Shown in pieces: positions 52,618 to 64,000 of a stretch of 64,000 bases of DNA. The stretch covers positions 143,668 to 207,667 of the forward strand of contig NZ_UPPP01000061.1 of the NCBI RefSeq assembly GCF_900476375.1, given 5' to 3'. This DNA comes from Allolucifera butyrica (GTDB lineage: Bacteria > Bacillota > Negativicutes > Sporomusales > UPPP01). Below the pieces are notes generated by a model. It was not told where the DNA came from, searched no databases, and saw only the letters and a list, made by a program, of their open reading frames with translations. Numbering within the stretch: the stretch's first letter is position 1; every line of letters starts with the position of its first letter. The position numbers were made by a program, and so were the translations under genes.

Positions 52618-53136
52618 TCAATATTCTATTCCCTGCCGGGCGTCCACCCCGTTCTGAAAGGGATGTTTTACTTCCTTCATTTCCGTTACCAAATCGGCAA
52701 TTTCAATAATTGGGGACGGTGCGTTTCTACCGGTAAGAACAATTTCCACGGGATATTTTTTCTCCCTTAAAAAGGCGACAACCTCATCGACGTCCAACAG
52801 CCCACAGGAAAGAGCGACATTAATCTCATCCAAAATGACAATTTGGCAGTCACCCGACGCAATCTTCCTTTTGGCTTTCTCCCAGCCTTCGCGGGCCAGC
52901 TTCCGGTCCACCGGGTCAGGCTCCTGTAAATTGACAAAACTGGCGCGTCCCGCCGGCACGATCGTCAGCCCGGGTAAACCAGCCTTATTTTCACCGTAAA
53001 CTCCGGCTGCCTTCATAAATTGAACCATATATACATGAAAACCATGTCCGCAGGCGCGAAGGGCCAACCCCAGACTAGCAGTAGTTTTTCCTTTCCCATT
53101 ACCGGTATATACTTGAATGAGACCAAATTCCGGCAT
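52618..53136 (-). CDS. cobO: Corrinoid adenosyltransferase CobO/BtuR type
   Basis: The enzyme adenosylates cob(I)yrinate diamide or cobalamin with ATP. The 172 residues begin with a P-loop (QVYTGNGKGKTTASLGLALR) and contain VILDEINVALSCGLLDVDEV and VLTGRNAPSPIIEIADLVTE, all typical. No cobalamin riboswitch is visible upstream, since it abuts the DUF512 gene. Confidence 0.93.
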   Translation of the reverse strand: MPEFGLIQVYTGNGKGKTTASLGLALRACGHGFHVYMVQFMKAAGVYGENKAGLPGLTIVPAGRASFVNLQEPDPVDRKLAREGWEKAKRKIASGDCQIVILDEINVALSCGLLDVDEVVAFLREKKYPVEIVLTGRNAPSPIIEIADLVTEMKEVKHPFQNGVDARQGIEY

Positions 53137-54453
53137 TTATTGCCACCTCCTCAGTAAGGATTGTAAGTCTTTGGCAAAATAAGCTTTGCGTACCGGAACC
53201 TTTAAATGGGTCTCCAACTCGGTGAGGGTCATGTCGTCCAAAAAGACATCCTCGCCGGTTCGCAAGGCAACGCCCGGTATAATGACACCGGTCCGCAAAC
53301 CGTCCTGAGCCAAAAGGCATTGAGCGATATCCTTTCCGGTCAGTAAACCGGTTACGGTTATGTGGGGCCCAAAGAACTGATTAGCAACAGGAACCAAACG
53401 AATATGTAAATTGGGTATCTTGACTGCTTCCAGCAAGGGCCGGAGAATTTTCTCCGCCGACATGCCGCAGACCACATCCAAATAAACAGGCTCCGTATAG
53501 GAACCATTGCCCACTCCGTCTTTTCCCCACTCCGCCAAAAACTTGCGAACGAGGCCGACACCATTTTCCAGTTGGGGAAACCCGTCATATCTTTCATCGG
53601 CCGGAACCGGATAACCGGCAGCTAAATAAAATTCATCCGCCAAATAGACAAAATAACTCCCACTCTGCCGATAATATTCCTGCTGCCATTGTTCCGCCTT
53701 TTTTATTATATTGGCAGCTTCTTCCGCTGTAAATACACGCAAGGGATAACAAGTTTCACGAAATTGAGTGAGACCGACCGGTACAACAGCCACCGACAAA
53801 ATATGCGGCTGAAACTGAAATAAATCCCGGACCGTTTGCTCCAATACGGCACCGTCATTCATTCCGGGACACAAAACGATCTGGGTGTGCAGTTCAATGC
53901 CGCTTTCCACCAGCCGGGTTAACTGGCTCATGATGTTGGCTGCTTTTTTTGACCCCACCATTTGAGCCCGCAATTGGCCATCCGTCGTATGAACCGAAAC
54001 ATATAAAGGCGATAAATGCAGCCGCTGTATCCTGTTTATATCTTGCTCCGTCAAATTCGTCAGGGTAATAAAATTGCCATATAAAAAAGATAACCGGTAA
54101 TCGTCATCTTTTACATATAAGCTGGCGCGAAGGTGCGCCGGCATCTGGTCAACAAAACAAAAAATGCATTGATTGGCACAACAACGCACTTGATCGAATA
54201 CTGCGTTTTCAAATTCAATACCCAGTTCTTCATCGTACTCTTTCTCTATTTCGATAATTTCCTGCTCACCGTTTGTTTTTTCGATTAATAACTCGATTAC
54301 TTCCTCGGCCAGGGAAAAACTCAGATCAATAATGTCCTGCAGGGGCTGCTCATTAACAGCAAGCAGTTTATCCCCCGGGACCAGACCGGTTTCAGCGGCG
54401 ATGCTGCCGGGTACCACTTTGGCTATGACGCCTTGCAATTTCAAAAAACTCAC
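53137..54453 (-). CDS. DUF512 radical SAM-like protein with PDZ domain
   Basis: The 438-residue protein has an N-terminal PDZ-like part (GSIAAETGLVPGDKLLAVNE). A radical SAM-like core with RCCANQCIFCFVDQMPAHLR and YRLSFLYGNFITLTNLTEQD follows, then the DUF512 C-terminus (TVTGLLTGKDIA). The family (TIGR03279) commonly lies next to der in Clostridia. It is thought to be a radical SAM enzyme acting on an unknown target. It is adjacent to cobO with no gap. Confidence 0.88.
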   Translation of the reverse strand: MSFLKLQGVIAKVVPGSIAAETGLVPGDKLLAVNEQPLQDIIDLSFSLAEEVIELLIEKTNGEQEIIEIEKEYDEELGIEFENAVFDQVRCCANQCIFCFVDQMPAHLRASLYVKDDDYRLSFLYGNFITLTNLTEQDINRIQRLHLSPLYVSVHTTDGQLRAQMVGSKKAANIMSQLTRLVESGIELHTQIVLCPGMNDGAVLEQTVRDLFQFQPHILSVAVVPVGLTQFRETCYPLRVFTAEEAANIIKKAEQWQQEYYRQSGSYFVYLADEFYLAAGYPVPADERYDGFPQLENGVGLVRKFLAEWGKDGVGNGSYTEPVYLDVVCGMSAEKILRPLLEAVKIPNLHIRLVPVANQFFGPHITVTGLLTGKDIAQCLLAQDGLRTGVIIPGVALRTGEDVFLDDMTLTELETHLKVPVRKAYFAKDLQSLLRRWQ

Positions 54454-54504
54454 CTCAAGTAATTTATTCCTTTTTCCAGCTTATTTCTCCTGCAAATAAG
54501 AAAA

Positions 54505-54532
54505 GAGTGATGAGAAAAAACATCACTCCCGT
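54505..54532 (-). terminator. Terminator after the DUF3189 genes
   Basis: GAGTGATG/CATCACTC stem with a T-rich loop, then TTTTC on the minus strand. It overlaps the end of the second DUF3189 gene. Confidence 0.75.
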
Positions 54533-54978
54533 CTCCTTTTTACATTGTCTACCAGCTTGACAAATTGTTCATATTGACGCTGAATTCCCCAGACGGATAA
54601 AATTCTTCCCAGCCTCGTCAAATAGATGCGTTTCGATAATAAGCCGCCAAACTTGGTGGAAAAATTAATCAGCGGAAACGTATCCTGTAAAATGTAGGTC
54701 TGCCGGCAAATCCCCGCTGCATCTAACAAGAGCATAATAGCTGCCATCATTCTTGCCCGTTCGTTCTTCATCCCGGCGAAGTAAATTTGATTCTCTTTGT
54801 CATCCATGCCCATAAAGTATACTTTACCGATCAGTTCCGGCTCGGTCCGGTCATAATAAGGCACAGCCAGGATATGGTCCCGGGTAGGAATACAGCCGGC
54901 AGGCAACAAACCGCAATGAATGGCTGACGCAACGACCGACGCATGGGCCCCGGCAAAACAGCAGTAAATAATCTTCAA
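54523..54978 (-). CDS. DUF3189 family protein
   Basis: The 151-residue protein begins MKIIYCCFAGAHASVVASAI, the DUF3189 signature with a cysteine and histidine in a loop. It has a central YYDRTEPELIGKVYFMGMD segment. The family occurs in sporulating Firmicutes and its function is unknown. It overlaps the preceding DUF3189-like gene by four bases (54975-54978). Confidence 0.85.
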   Translation of the reverse strand: MKIIYCCFAGAHASVVASAIHCGLLPAGCIPTRDHILAVPYYDRTEPELIGKVYFMGMDDKENQIYFAGMKNERARMMAAIMLLLDAAGICRQTYILQDTFPLINFSTKFGGLLSKRIYLTRLGRILSVWGIQRQYEQFVKLVDNVKRRRE

Positions 54979-55394
54979 ACAGGTTCCCTCCGGAGTAATG
55001 CGAGTTGTTGCCGCAATACGTCATAGACCGGCCAATTTAAGGAACAACGCAGGAAAGCCGGCAGGTAGCAGTATTTTATATACGACAACCACCTGCCCCA
55101 GGCATGTCCTTTTAAGCCCTGCCAATATAGACAATCCACATCAATTATTTTTACTTCCACGGCAAACATTGTGGCAATATCGCTAAGGTTCCGCTGATAC
55201 ATCTGCCGATGCCGGCCGGAAACAAGCAGGCAAACCAGATTCCCGTCCCGGTCCGTGCCAACCGGCATTAGTGGATTGGTCCCGGTTAAGGAGTGCAGAC
55301 TCATTTCCATTCTACTCAGACAGAAATTTTCCAGATGAGCGCAGCAAGCCAGCCAGGGTAAATAATATTGAGCTCCTTGATAAATAATGATCAC
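54975..55394 (-). CDS. DUF3189-like family protein, divergent
   Basis: The 139-residue protein starts MIIIYQGAQYYLPWLACCAH, keeping the cysteine-histidine loop, and shows residual similarity to DUF3189. Otherwise it has diverged; it may be a degenerate paralogue. It overlaps spoIIP and the second DUF3189 gene by four bases each, so the set is translated as one operon. Confidence 0.7.
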   Translation of the reverse strand: MIIIYQGAQYYLPWLACCAHLENFCLSRMEMSLHSLTGTNPLMPVGTDRDGNLVCLLVSGRHRQMYQRNLSDIATMFAVEVKIIDVDCLYWQGLKGHAWGRWLSYIKYCYLPAFLRCSLNWPVYDVLRQQLALLRREPV

Positions 55395-56563
55395 TTTGGT
55401 TCCTGGTCGTGGTCTTCCTTATTTTCTTTTGCTTTATTTTTTCGCTTTACCGGGCCCAGGAAGTTAGCAAATTCCGTTTTTCCAAAATGTTTCAATTTTG
55501 ATTTGGCTTCTTTCATGCCGCCCGTGCTCAAGAACAAAAAGGCGATGGTGCCGACAACCAGGAATCCCAGGATCCAGCCGATTGATTTCGTGGCCCCCGA
55601 AGGTCCCGAGGCCGCTGTGCCTACTCCCGCCGTTCCCGCCTGATTGGCAGGAGTGGGGGAGGTTCCGCTTAAAACGGCCGGGATAGCGTCCGCAAACAGG
55701 GCAATACCGCGCTCCGCCTCCCCACGGGTGTTGGTGTCCGATCCTACTTCCACCAGCATGGAACGGGGAAACAAATCCTGATTATAGTCGCCACCCTTGG
55801 CAAAAAAGATCCCCTTGACAAGGCCGGGATGCTTTTTATCGGCGGCCGCTTTAAGATGCAAGGCCCAATCTTCGATTTGTTTTCCGGTCGGTCCGTATTT
55901 GCCGACAACTAATTGCACCTTAGTCACATCTTGCCCGTTAATCGTTGTTCTATATACTTCCGGCGGTGTCGCATCTCGGTGCACATCAAAGATGGCGTCC
56001 GGCTTTTGTTTCAATAACTGCAGCACCGTCCGGCGCGACCGTTCGTAAGCCATATCATCATGGGGATCATGTTTGGCATAAGAATGAATGGGTTGGATCC
56101 CATCTTTCTGCAAGGCATTGGCAAAGGCATCCCCCACTTTATATACCCCGCCGGCACCATAGATACTTGGTTTGCCATCGGTCGGAATATACGATTCATC
56201 GGAGTGGGTATGATAGATAGCGACTTTTTCACCTTGCGCCCGGGCAATACTGGGTGATAGGATTCTCTGCCAGAAAGTCAGCTTTGAGTCTTTGTCTACC
56301 ATATATTGGGACAAATTTACACTACCGATAAATTTTGCCCGGGCCAGGTCTCCCTGAACACTGGTCACTTCATATCGTTTGTTATCGGCTGTCAAAAACT
56401 GGTCTCCGTTCTGAACGCCCCATCCTGTCACAAATACTACGCGGCCATTTTCGTCAACAATATTATAATAGCCGCCATCGCTGCGTTCATGGGCTAAGCT
56501 TACGGCAGGGAGAGTCAGCAGCAGCAAGGATACGAAAACAACTACGCGCCATATCCTATTCAT
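55391..56563 (-). CDS. spoIIP: Stage II sporulation protein P (SpoIIP-like)
   Basis: SpoIIP cuts peptidoglycan during engulfment. The 390-residue protein begins with a signal-like helix (IWRVVVFVSLLLLTLPAVSL). Its SpoIIP amidase/endopeptidase domain has IYHTHSDESYIPTDGKPSIY, IFDVHRDATPPEVYRTTING, SMLVEVGSDTNTRGEAERGI and ALFADAIPAVL. A C-terminal helix (SIGWILGFLVVGTIAFLFLS) would anchor it in the membrane. It overlaps the preceding DUF1614 gene by four bases. Confidence 0.9.
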   Translation of the reverse strand: MNRIWRVVVFVSLLLLTLPAVSLAHERSDGGYYNIVDENGRVVFVTGWGVQNGDQFLTADNKRYEVTSVQGDLARAKFIGSVNLSQYMVDKDSKLTFWQRILSPSIARAQGEKVAIYHTHSDESYIPTDGKPSIYGAGGVYKVGDAFANALQKDGIQPIHSYAKHDPHDDMAYERSRRTVLQLLKQKPDAIFDVHRDATPPEVYRTTINGQDVTKVQLVVGKYGPTGKQIEDWALHLKAAADKKHPGLVKGIFFAKGGDYNQDLFPRSMLVEVGSDTNTRGEAERGIALFADAIPAVLSGTSPTPANQAGTAGVGTAASGPSGATKSIGWILGFLVVGTIAFLFLSTGGMKEAKSKLKHFGKTEFANFLGPVKRKNKAKENKEDHDQEPK

Positions 56564-57291
56564 TGTTTCTTCTCCCTCCCCTCAGTATTTTCCGTTTCTT
56601 TATCCTTTTTCTTGGGGTTCTTATGAAGCTCTTCACTAAATTCATACAATCCCTCGGGACGATGCGCTCCCAAAACGGGCCCACCTTGTAACTTTTCCCT
56701 TGTCTCCCCTACCAGTTCCGCCATCATCACGGCAACAACACCGGCTATGACTACCACATCGAATGCCCCGGCTCCTCCAATTGCGGTTGTACCGGGCACG
56801 CCCAAACCAATCAATGTTATCATGTGAACGACATCACTCAAAACAATTCCCAGCACGCCGCCGATAAAAGCGCTTCTTCGCGACCGCCCTGCCAAATAGG
56901 CGATCAGTCCGGCCGCTATGCCATAAATCAATTTAGGATCCATAAACATATTCTCCGGCTCGTAAGGCAAGTATCTTGAGCCCAGCCATACAGCAGCCGC
57001 TACCAGAACGGCCGCCAATACGGCCCTGATTTTTTCCGCGGTTTCATCGGCCTTGAAAATCAGCCATACACTCAATAAAAGCGGCAGTAACGCGCCGCCC
57101 ACATTGATACTCACGGCAACCGGAGCGCGCATAACCGGAATATCAATAAAACTGCCGATAATTATGGCGCCAATAAATAATAGTGCCTGTTTATCCGTCA
57201 TTCTCATTCGGTCTAGTATCCGGTGGGTTACTCCAAAATAGACAAGCACCCCGACAACTAATAGTGCAATCATTCCTATCGGCATACCCAT
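56560..57291 (-). CDS. DUF1614 membrane protein
   Basis: The protein of about 243 residues has six or seven hydrophobic segments (ALLVVGVLVYFGVTHRILD first) and a charged tail (NPKKKDKETENTEGREKKQ). Residues ISINVGGALLPLLLSVWLI and AIGGAGAFDVVVIAGVVAV match DUF1614, a family of spore-formers often next to spoIIP. Start at ATG 57291 after GAGGGGTGG is better than the frame's earlier ATG at 57363. Confidence 0.82.
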   Translation of the reverse strand: MGMPIGMIALLVVGVLVYFGVTHRILDRMRMTDKQALLFIGAIIIGSFIDIPVMRAPVAVSINVGGALLPLLLSVWLIFKADETAEKIRAVLAAVLVAAAVWLGSRYLPYEPENMFMDPKLIYGIAAGLIAYLAGRSRRSAFIGGVLGIVLSDVVHMITLIGLGVPGTTAIGGAGAFDVVVIAGVVAVMMAELVGETREKLQGGPVLGAHRPEGLYEFSEELHKNPKKKDKETENTEGREKKQ

Positions 57292-57373
57292 TATTTTCCA
57301 CCCCTCGCACTTTAATTTAAATTGAATCGCTATTTTAGATTGCCCGGCAAATATTAAAATCATACAAGAAAGA

Positions 57374-57399
57374 AAAAAGCATGGCTACAAGCCATGCTT
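57374..57399 (-). terminator. Terminator after fni
   Basis: AAGCATGGCT/AGCCATGCTT stem, three-base loop and TTTTTTC on the minus strand. Confidence 0.85.
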
Positions 57400-58452
57400 T
57401 TCCCGCGTTGCATATTGTTCAATATGAATCTCACGGGCTGTAAGCCAGTCCCGGCTGTAACCGGTAATCACAACGGGAATCTGTCTCAAATCCTCTATCG
57501 TCCGGGCCCCGACCAGAACCATATAGCGTTTCATTCCGGCTAAAAAATCTTCCAGCCAGTGAACGGTGCTCTTCAAACCGGAAGATTGCAGCCTTTTGAT
57601 AAAGGGGGTGGCCATACCGACGGCAGCGCCGCCTAAGGCCAGGGATTTGACTGCTTCCAGCGGGGTACGAATACCACCGGAAATAATAAAGTCCGCTCCC
57701 ACCGGCAAAATGGAAGCAACTTCTACCGCGCTGATTGCGGTAGGTATTCCCCAGGTTAACAGTTCACTGTCTAAACCGGTTTGACTGCGAGCCGATTCAA
57801 TTGCCATAAAATTGGTGCCGCCGGCCCCGCCGACATCAATCGTCTTCACTCCCGCCCGGACCAGTTCCTCAGCCGCTTCCTTACTGATCCCGCAGCCAAC
57901 TTCCTTCACAATTACCGGCACCTTTACGGCGGCGACAATGGCGGCAATATTTTCGATGTAGTGCGAAAAATCCCGGTCCCCTTCCAACATAACCATTTCC
58001 TGGGCTACATTCAAATGAACCTGAATTGCATCCGCCTCAATCATGGCCACAACCTGCCGTGCCTCCTGAATGGTAGCATGAGCGCCGATATTGGCGAAAA
58101 TAATTCCATCGGGATTGTTTTTCCGTACAACTTTATAGGACTCTTCGACAGCGGGACATTCAACGGCCGCAAACTGCGACCCTACGGCCATCGCAGTCTG
58201 GGTCGCACGCGCCAATTCCGCCAGCATTCCGTTAATCTCCGTTACGTCTCCCGCGCCGCCGGTAATCGCGTTAATTATGACGGGATGAGATAAGGGCAGT
58301 CCGGCGCACCGGCTTCTAAGATCAACCTCATTACTGGCAATATCGGGCAGAGCATGATGAACCAGGGTAAAATCGCTGAATCCATTAGGCGTTGGACCGT
58401 CCTCCAGAGTCAGGGAATATTTCAAATGATCTAACTTGCGTGATTGACGCAC
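57385..58452 (-). CDS. fni: Type 2 isopentenyl-diphosphate delta-isomerase (Fni)
   Basis: This FMN enzyme interconverts IPP and DMAPP. The 355 residues show INAITGGAGDVTEINGMLAE, AVGSQFAAVE, HLNVAQEMVMLEGDRDF, VIVKEVGCGISKEAAEELV and VGGAGGTNFMAIESARSQ, the FMN-binding barrel of the type 2 family. It follows ispH-S1 by 12 bases, uniting two steps at the end of the MEP isoprenoid route. Confidence 0.95.
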   Translation of the reverse strand: MRQSRKLDHLKYSLTLEDGPTPNGFSDFTLVHHALPDIASNEVDLRSRCAGLPLSHPVIINAITGGAGDVTEINGMLAELARATQTAMAVGSQFAAVECPAVEESYKVVRKNNPDGIIFANIGAHATIQEARQVVAMIEADAIQVHLNVAQEMVMLEGDRDFSHYIENIAAIVAAVKVPVIVKEVGCGISKEAAEELVRAGVKTIDVGGAGGTNFMAIESARSQTGLDSELLTWGIPTAISAVEVASILPVGADFIISGGIRTPLEAVKSLALGGAAVGMATPFIKRLQSSGLKSTVHWLEDFLAGMKRYMVLVGARTIEDLRQIPVVITGYSRDWLTAREIHIEQYATREKHGL

Positions 58453-58464
58453 CGTGCCAGCTCC

Positions 58465-61025
<2,561 letters not shown>

Positions 61026-61032
61026 TCAATAT

Positions 61033-61950
61033 TTATTTTTTATTTCTTAGCTCAACCAGAATATCCTGCATATCATCCGGTAAAGGCGCGGTAAAAATCA
61101 TCGGTTCCCCCGAAACGGGATGGGTAAACCGAAGTTCCGCCGAATGCAGCGCCTGCCCTTTTATACAAAACGGATTTCTCACCGGACCATATTTGGGGTC
61201 ACCGACAACGGGATGACCAATATATGCCATATGAACCCGTATCTGATGCGTACGGCCGGTCAATAACCGGCATTCCACCAAAGTATAGTCGCCAAACCGT
61301 TCCAAAACCCGGAATTTAGTAATGGCTTCTTTGCTATTCGTAAAAGTTACAGCCATTTTTTTACGGTCCGCCGTGTGACGCCCAATTGGCGCATTGATCA
61401 TGCCCTGATCTTCCGTAATATTGCCAAAAACAACTGCCTGGTAACGGCGGCTGGCGGAGCGGTCTTTAATCTGTTTCGCCAGCCGGGCATGGGCAAGATC
61501 ATGTTTGGCTGCCACCATAACCCCGGAAGTGTCTTTATCCAAACGATGTACAATACCGGGACGAATCATCCCGTTAATGCCGGATAAATCGCCGCAATGC
61601 TCTAATAAAGCATTAACCAGGGTACCGCTGAAATTTCCGGCAGCCGGATGCACCACCATTCCCCGGGCTTTATTCACAACAATTACGTCGCCGTCTTCAT
61701 ACAAGATATTCAACGGAATGGTTTCCGGTCTAATCTCCGTTGGTCTGGCCTCCGGCATCGTCACTGCAACGTTGTCTTCCGGCTGAACTTTATAATTGGC
61801 TTTGACCGGTTTATCATTCACGGTTACATCGCCGGCAAGAATCAGTTTCTGAATATGCGAGCGGGAAACATCCTGCATTTGCTTCGTAATAAAAACGTCG
61901 AGCCGTTCCTCTTTATCCGCCATACCCGCAACAAGCACCTGAGTCGTCAC
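61033..61950 (-). CDS. rluD: Pseudouridine synthase RluD family
   Basis: The 305-residue protein has an N-terminal S4 RNA-binding domain (ERLDVFITKQMQDVSRSHIQ). The RluA-type catalytic core follows with RPGIVHRLDKDTSGVMVAAK (the catalytic aspartate), AVVFGNITED and CRLLTGRTHQIRVHMAYIGH. It modifies U residues in 23S rRNA. It overlaps lspA by four bases. Confidence 0.94.
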   Translation of the reverse strand: MTTQVLVAGMADKEERLDVFITKQMQDVSRSHIQKLILAGDVTVNDKPVKANYKVQPEDNVAVTMPEARPTEIRPETIPLNILYEDGDVIVVNKARGMVVHPAAGNFSGTLVNALLEHCGDLSGINGMIRPGIVHRLDKDTSGVMVAAKHDLAHARLAKQIKDRSASRRYQAVVFGNITEDQGMINAPIGRHTADRKKMAVTFTNSKEAITKFRVLERFGDYTLVECRLLTGRTHQIRVHMAYIGHPVVGDPKYGPVRNPFCIKGQALHSAELRFTHPVSGEPMIFTAPLPDDMQDILVELRNKK

Positions 61951-62405
61951 GATACTTCATCCTTTTTTAAATTCGGCATAAAAACAAGATTGACCAGAAT
62001 GCAGATCACACCGGTAACGATTGCAATATCAGCCATATTAAACACCGGCCAGATCCGGAAATCAAAAAAATCCACCACATATCCCGTCTTAACCCGGTCA
62101 ATGACATTGCCGACAGCTCCTCCGGCCATCAGGCCAACGCCAAACCGCATCAGTCGATAGCCTTGCCTTGGAATGCGGGGATAAAAGTATACAGCAGCAA
62201 TCAATAACCCCAATGCCGCTATAATGAAAAAAACCGTCTGATGCTCCATAATGCCAAAGGCAGCTCCAGGATTCAGCACATACGTAATATGAAATATCCC
62301 CGGAATGACCGGAATCGACATTCCCGGTAGCATATGCGCCTGAATATAATATTTCGCGGCCTGGTCCACAATAATAACAAGAAAGGTTAACAATAATATC
62401 AGCAA
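61947..62405 (-). CDS. lspA: Lipoprotein signal peptidase (LspA)
   Basis: LspA cleaves prolipoprotein signal peptides. The 152 residues have four helices, the conserved ITYVLNPGAAFGIM, GLMAGGAVGNVIDRVKTGYV and VVDFFDFRIWPVFNMADIAI motifs with two catalytic aspartates. Confidence 0.96.
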   Translation of the reverse strand: MLILLLTFLVIIVDQAAKYYIQAHMLPGMSIPVIPGIFHITYVLNPGAAFGIMEHQTVFFIIAALGLLIAAVYFYPRIPRQGYRLMRFGVGLMAGGAVGNVIDRVKTGYVVDFFDFRIWPVFNMADIAIVTGVICILVNLVFMPNLKKDEVS

Positions 62406-62417
62406 AAAGACTCGCTC

Positions 62418-62798
62418 CTATCCGTTCATTTGCGCCAGCGCCTTAAGCAGCAAATGGGCACACCCTTCATTGGTGGCTACGGGTATATTATGTACGTCAC
62501 ATACCCGCAGCAGGGCCGTAATATCCGGTTCATGAGGCTGCGCCATAAGCGGGTCCCGTAAAAAAATCACCAAGTCAATCTCCTGGGCTGCAATCCTCGC
62601 GCCAATTTGCAGATCACCGCCCATAGGACCGGAAAGATAAGGTTGCACTTTTAGCTGGGTATTCTCATTAAGGATTCTCCCGGTAGTAGCCGTAGCAACC
62701 AAACTATATTGCATAAGAATCTCACTGTGGTCCTGCGCAAATTTCAACATCTCCTGTTTTTTCCGGTCGTGCGCAATTAATGCGATTGTTTTCATCAT
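62418..62798 (-). CDS. mgsA: Methylglyoxal synthase (MgsA)
   Basis: MgsA turns dihydroxyacetone phosphate into methylglyoxal. The 126-residue protein has [50 protein letters not shown] and [15 protein letters not shown], with the catalytic aspartates. It is 12 bases before lspA. Confidence 0.95.
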   Translation of the reverse strand: MMKTIALIAHDRKKQEMLKFAQDHSEILMQYSLVATATTGRILNENTQLKVQPYLSGPMGGDLQIGARIAAQEIDLVIFLRDPLMAQPHEPDITALLRVCDVHNIPVATNEGCAHLLLKALAQMNG

Positions 62799-62896
62799 GT
62801 CACCTGCTTTTTTAATTTTTATGCCAATATTCCGTAATAATTACATAATATACAAAAATAGCATAAACGTAAAGACGCAATAACCCTGTAAATAAA

Positions 62897-62928
62897 AAAA
62901 GTCCAGCAGCCTGGACTTTTTTAAAGAC
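62897..62928. terminator. Terminator between ferredoxin and mgsA
   Basis: AAGTCCAG/CTGGACTT stem with CAGC loop and T runs on both sides. A smaller AAAGACC/GGTCTTT hairpin follows at 62925-62941. Confidence 0.8.
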
Positions 62929-62951
62929 CTTTTAGGTCTTTCTGGACTTGC

Positions 62952-63119
62952 TTATTCTCCCGGACTGATTGCTCCGACGGGACAGACAGCGGCGCAGGAA
63001 CCACAATCAATACAGGTTTCATTAATGTTGTATTGCGTATCCCCTTCAGAAATCGCTCCTACGGGACAAACCGATGCGCAAGCTCCACATTTTATACATT
63101 CACTGCTGATTTTATACAT
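62952..63119 (-). CDS. 2[4Fe-4S] ferredoxin
   Basis: The protein of about 55 residues has two clusters, [16 protein letters not shown] and [16 protein letters not shown], each supplying four cysteines for a classical clostridial ferredoxin. The ATG at 63119 follows GGGAGGTGAAAG; the 60-residue frame starts within that site. Confidence 0.95.
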   Translation of the reverse strand: MYKISSECIKCGACASVCPVGAISEGDTQYNINETCIDCGSCAAVCPVGAISPGE

Positions 63120-63191
63120 TCTTTCACCTCCCAATCAGATTGCTTTTATTATAACACAAACGGGCCGGATTATCATGCAATCCTTTCCATT

Positions 63192-63896
63192 TCACGAGTC
63201 TTTCTTACAAAATAATAGGTGCTCAATGCTATCCCGGTAAAAATAAACGAAAACGGCAAATAAAATTAATAAGGAAGTAGCTGTTATGGCAGCGCAAATA
63301 CTATGGGTGATATTCTGCCCCAGGATCGAATACACAATAATCGCCGGTATTTGTCCGATTCCTGTTGCCAGGATAAACTGCCCGGTGGAAATCGTTGTTA
63401 AACCGGCGCCATAGCTGACTACTTTAAATGGAACAATCGGTGTCAACCGGGTTATTAAAACAGCCATGACGCCATATCTTACAAAAAATCGGTCCGTAAT
63501 AACCAAATATTTCTCCCTGACCAATTTTCGGACAACCGGACGCCCGTACCAGCGGGCAACAGCAAAATCCAGGACAGCGCCCAAAAGGGCACCCAGCCAG
63601 GAATAGAAAGAGCCAAACTGCCAGCCGAAGATCCAGGCATTGGTAATCGTAAGGAAAATACCCGGCAAAAAGGGAAGCAGCGATTGAACGGACATAAGGA
63701 GAATACTCGTAAGGGGGGCCCATATCCCGTATGCCAGGATAAACCGCCGCAAGCCTTCAAAGTCCCGGTCTTTTAAATAGGAGGCACCGTTAATAACGAA
63801 ATCATGCACGGGGGGAAACAAATAATAGGACGCAACAACCAGGCCCAATACGCCAAATTTTAGAATATACACGGCCTTTGCTGTCCGTTCCGCCAT
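63192..63896 (-). CDS. TVP38/TMEM64-family membrane protein
   Basis: The protein of about 234 residues begins MAERTAKAVYILKFGVLGLV after GGGGGGAACGAAA. It has the SNARE-associated DedA-like core: LPFLPGIFLTITNAWIFGW, FYSWLGALLGAVLDFAVARW, YGRPVVRKLV and LTRLTPIVPFKVVSYGAGLT. Five or six helices are visible. This family is implicated in lipid movement across membranes. The frame is open further upstream, to the window edge, but the internal ATG fits the family start. Confidence 0.85.
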   Translation of the reverse strand: MAERTAKAVYILKFGVLGLVVASYYLFPPVHDFVINGASYLKDRDFEGLRRFILAYGIWAPLTSILLMSVQSLLPFLPGIFLTITNAWIFGWQFGSFYSWLGALLGAVLDFAVARWYGRPVVRKLVREKYLVITDRFFVRYGVMAVLITRLTPIVPFKVVSYGAGLTTISTGQFILATGIGQIPAIIVYSILGQNITHSICAAITATSLLILFAVFVYFYRDSIEHLLFCKKDS

Positions 63897-64000
63897 TTTC
63901 GTTCCCCCCCGTTGTATCATTTGATAATCACAGTCCCTTCCTCTGTTCCGTAAAATTCCATCGTTTAGTTTCCATAGCACCGGCGAAAATTCCTGCAAAG

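Noticed and set aside
52618..53136. A cobalamin riboswitch before cobO
   Set aside because: The gene abuts the DUF512 gene, and no adenosylcobalamin-box sequence is visible nearby.

Overview
The window looks like a chromosomal segment of a spore-forming, probably diderm Firmicute of the Negativicutes (Sporomusa/Pelosinus-like). This is an inference. It rests on sporulation genes (spoIVA, a SpoIIP-type protein), a menaquinone operon, an IspH-S1 fusion of the kind found in Clostridia, and VgrG/Hcp-like injection-system parts. Most genes lie on the minus strand.

Layout. Positions 1-375 hold the end of a decayed insertion sequence. 441-6783 is a menFDHBE operon for menaquinone. 7050-9129 is a small secretion-linked locus: an Hcp-like tube protein, a four-helix membrane protein, a Tlde1-like L,D-transpeptidase and a membrane-anchored YkuD protein. 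10648-11721 is a CRISPR array, and 11920-19991 is a complete type I-B (Tneap) cas operon, cas6-cas8-cas7-cas5-cas3-cas4-cas1-cas2. The region 20020-20245 upstream of cas6 holds divergent promoters and a crRNA-like gene whose short guide matches the cas6 transcription start. It is followed by a type I toxin-antitoxin pair (20325-20631). 20906-34000 is a mixed accessory stretch: a CPBP protease, a c-di-GMP riboswitch, acetyltransferase, LysR and HxlR regulators, DNA-alkylation repair genes, an MFS transporter, an aldo/keto reductase, and scattered palindromic REP-like repeats. 34145-42262 is a second secretion locus: a DcrB-like protein, two VgrG spikes, a pentapeptide-repeat protein, a DUF4280 PAAR-like tip, a VgrG with a C-terminal deaminase toxin, and its putative immunity protein. 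A tRNA-Pro and a degenerate copy of its 3' half flank this locus. 42960-63896 is core genome: a PLP enzyme, RidA, the ACT-hom-thrB operon, spoIVA, gpsA-plsY-der, cobO, a DUF512 radical SAM protein, DUF3189 proteins, spoIIP, DUF1614, fni, ispH-S1, pyrR, rluD, lspA, mgsA, a ferredoxin and a TVP38-family membrane protein.

How the parts work together. The CRISPR locus appears to carry its own feedback control. The guide RNA-like element starts from a promoter facing away from cas6. Its 20-nt guide matches the cas6 start region except at positions 6, 12, 18 and 19. Positions 6, 12 and 18 are the bases that type I Cascade does not read, and the match has a CCA upstream. This is the architecture expected of a CreR-type cas repressor. 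The two secretion loci share two duplicated non-coding modules, which suggests joint control. Neither locus has sheath or baseplate genes here, so both would depend on an apparatus encoded elsewhere. All functional statements are read from the sequence and remembered family knowledge; no search was run.
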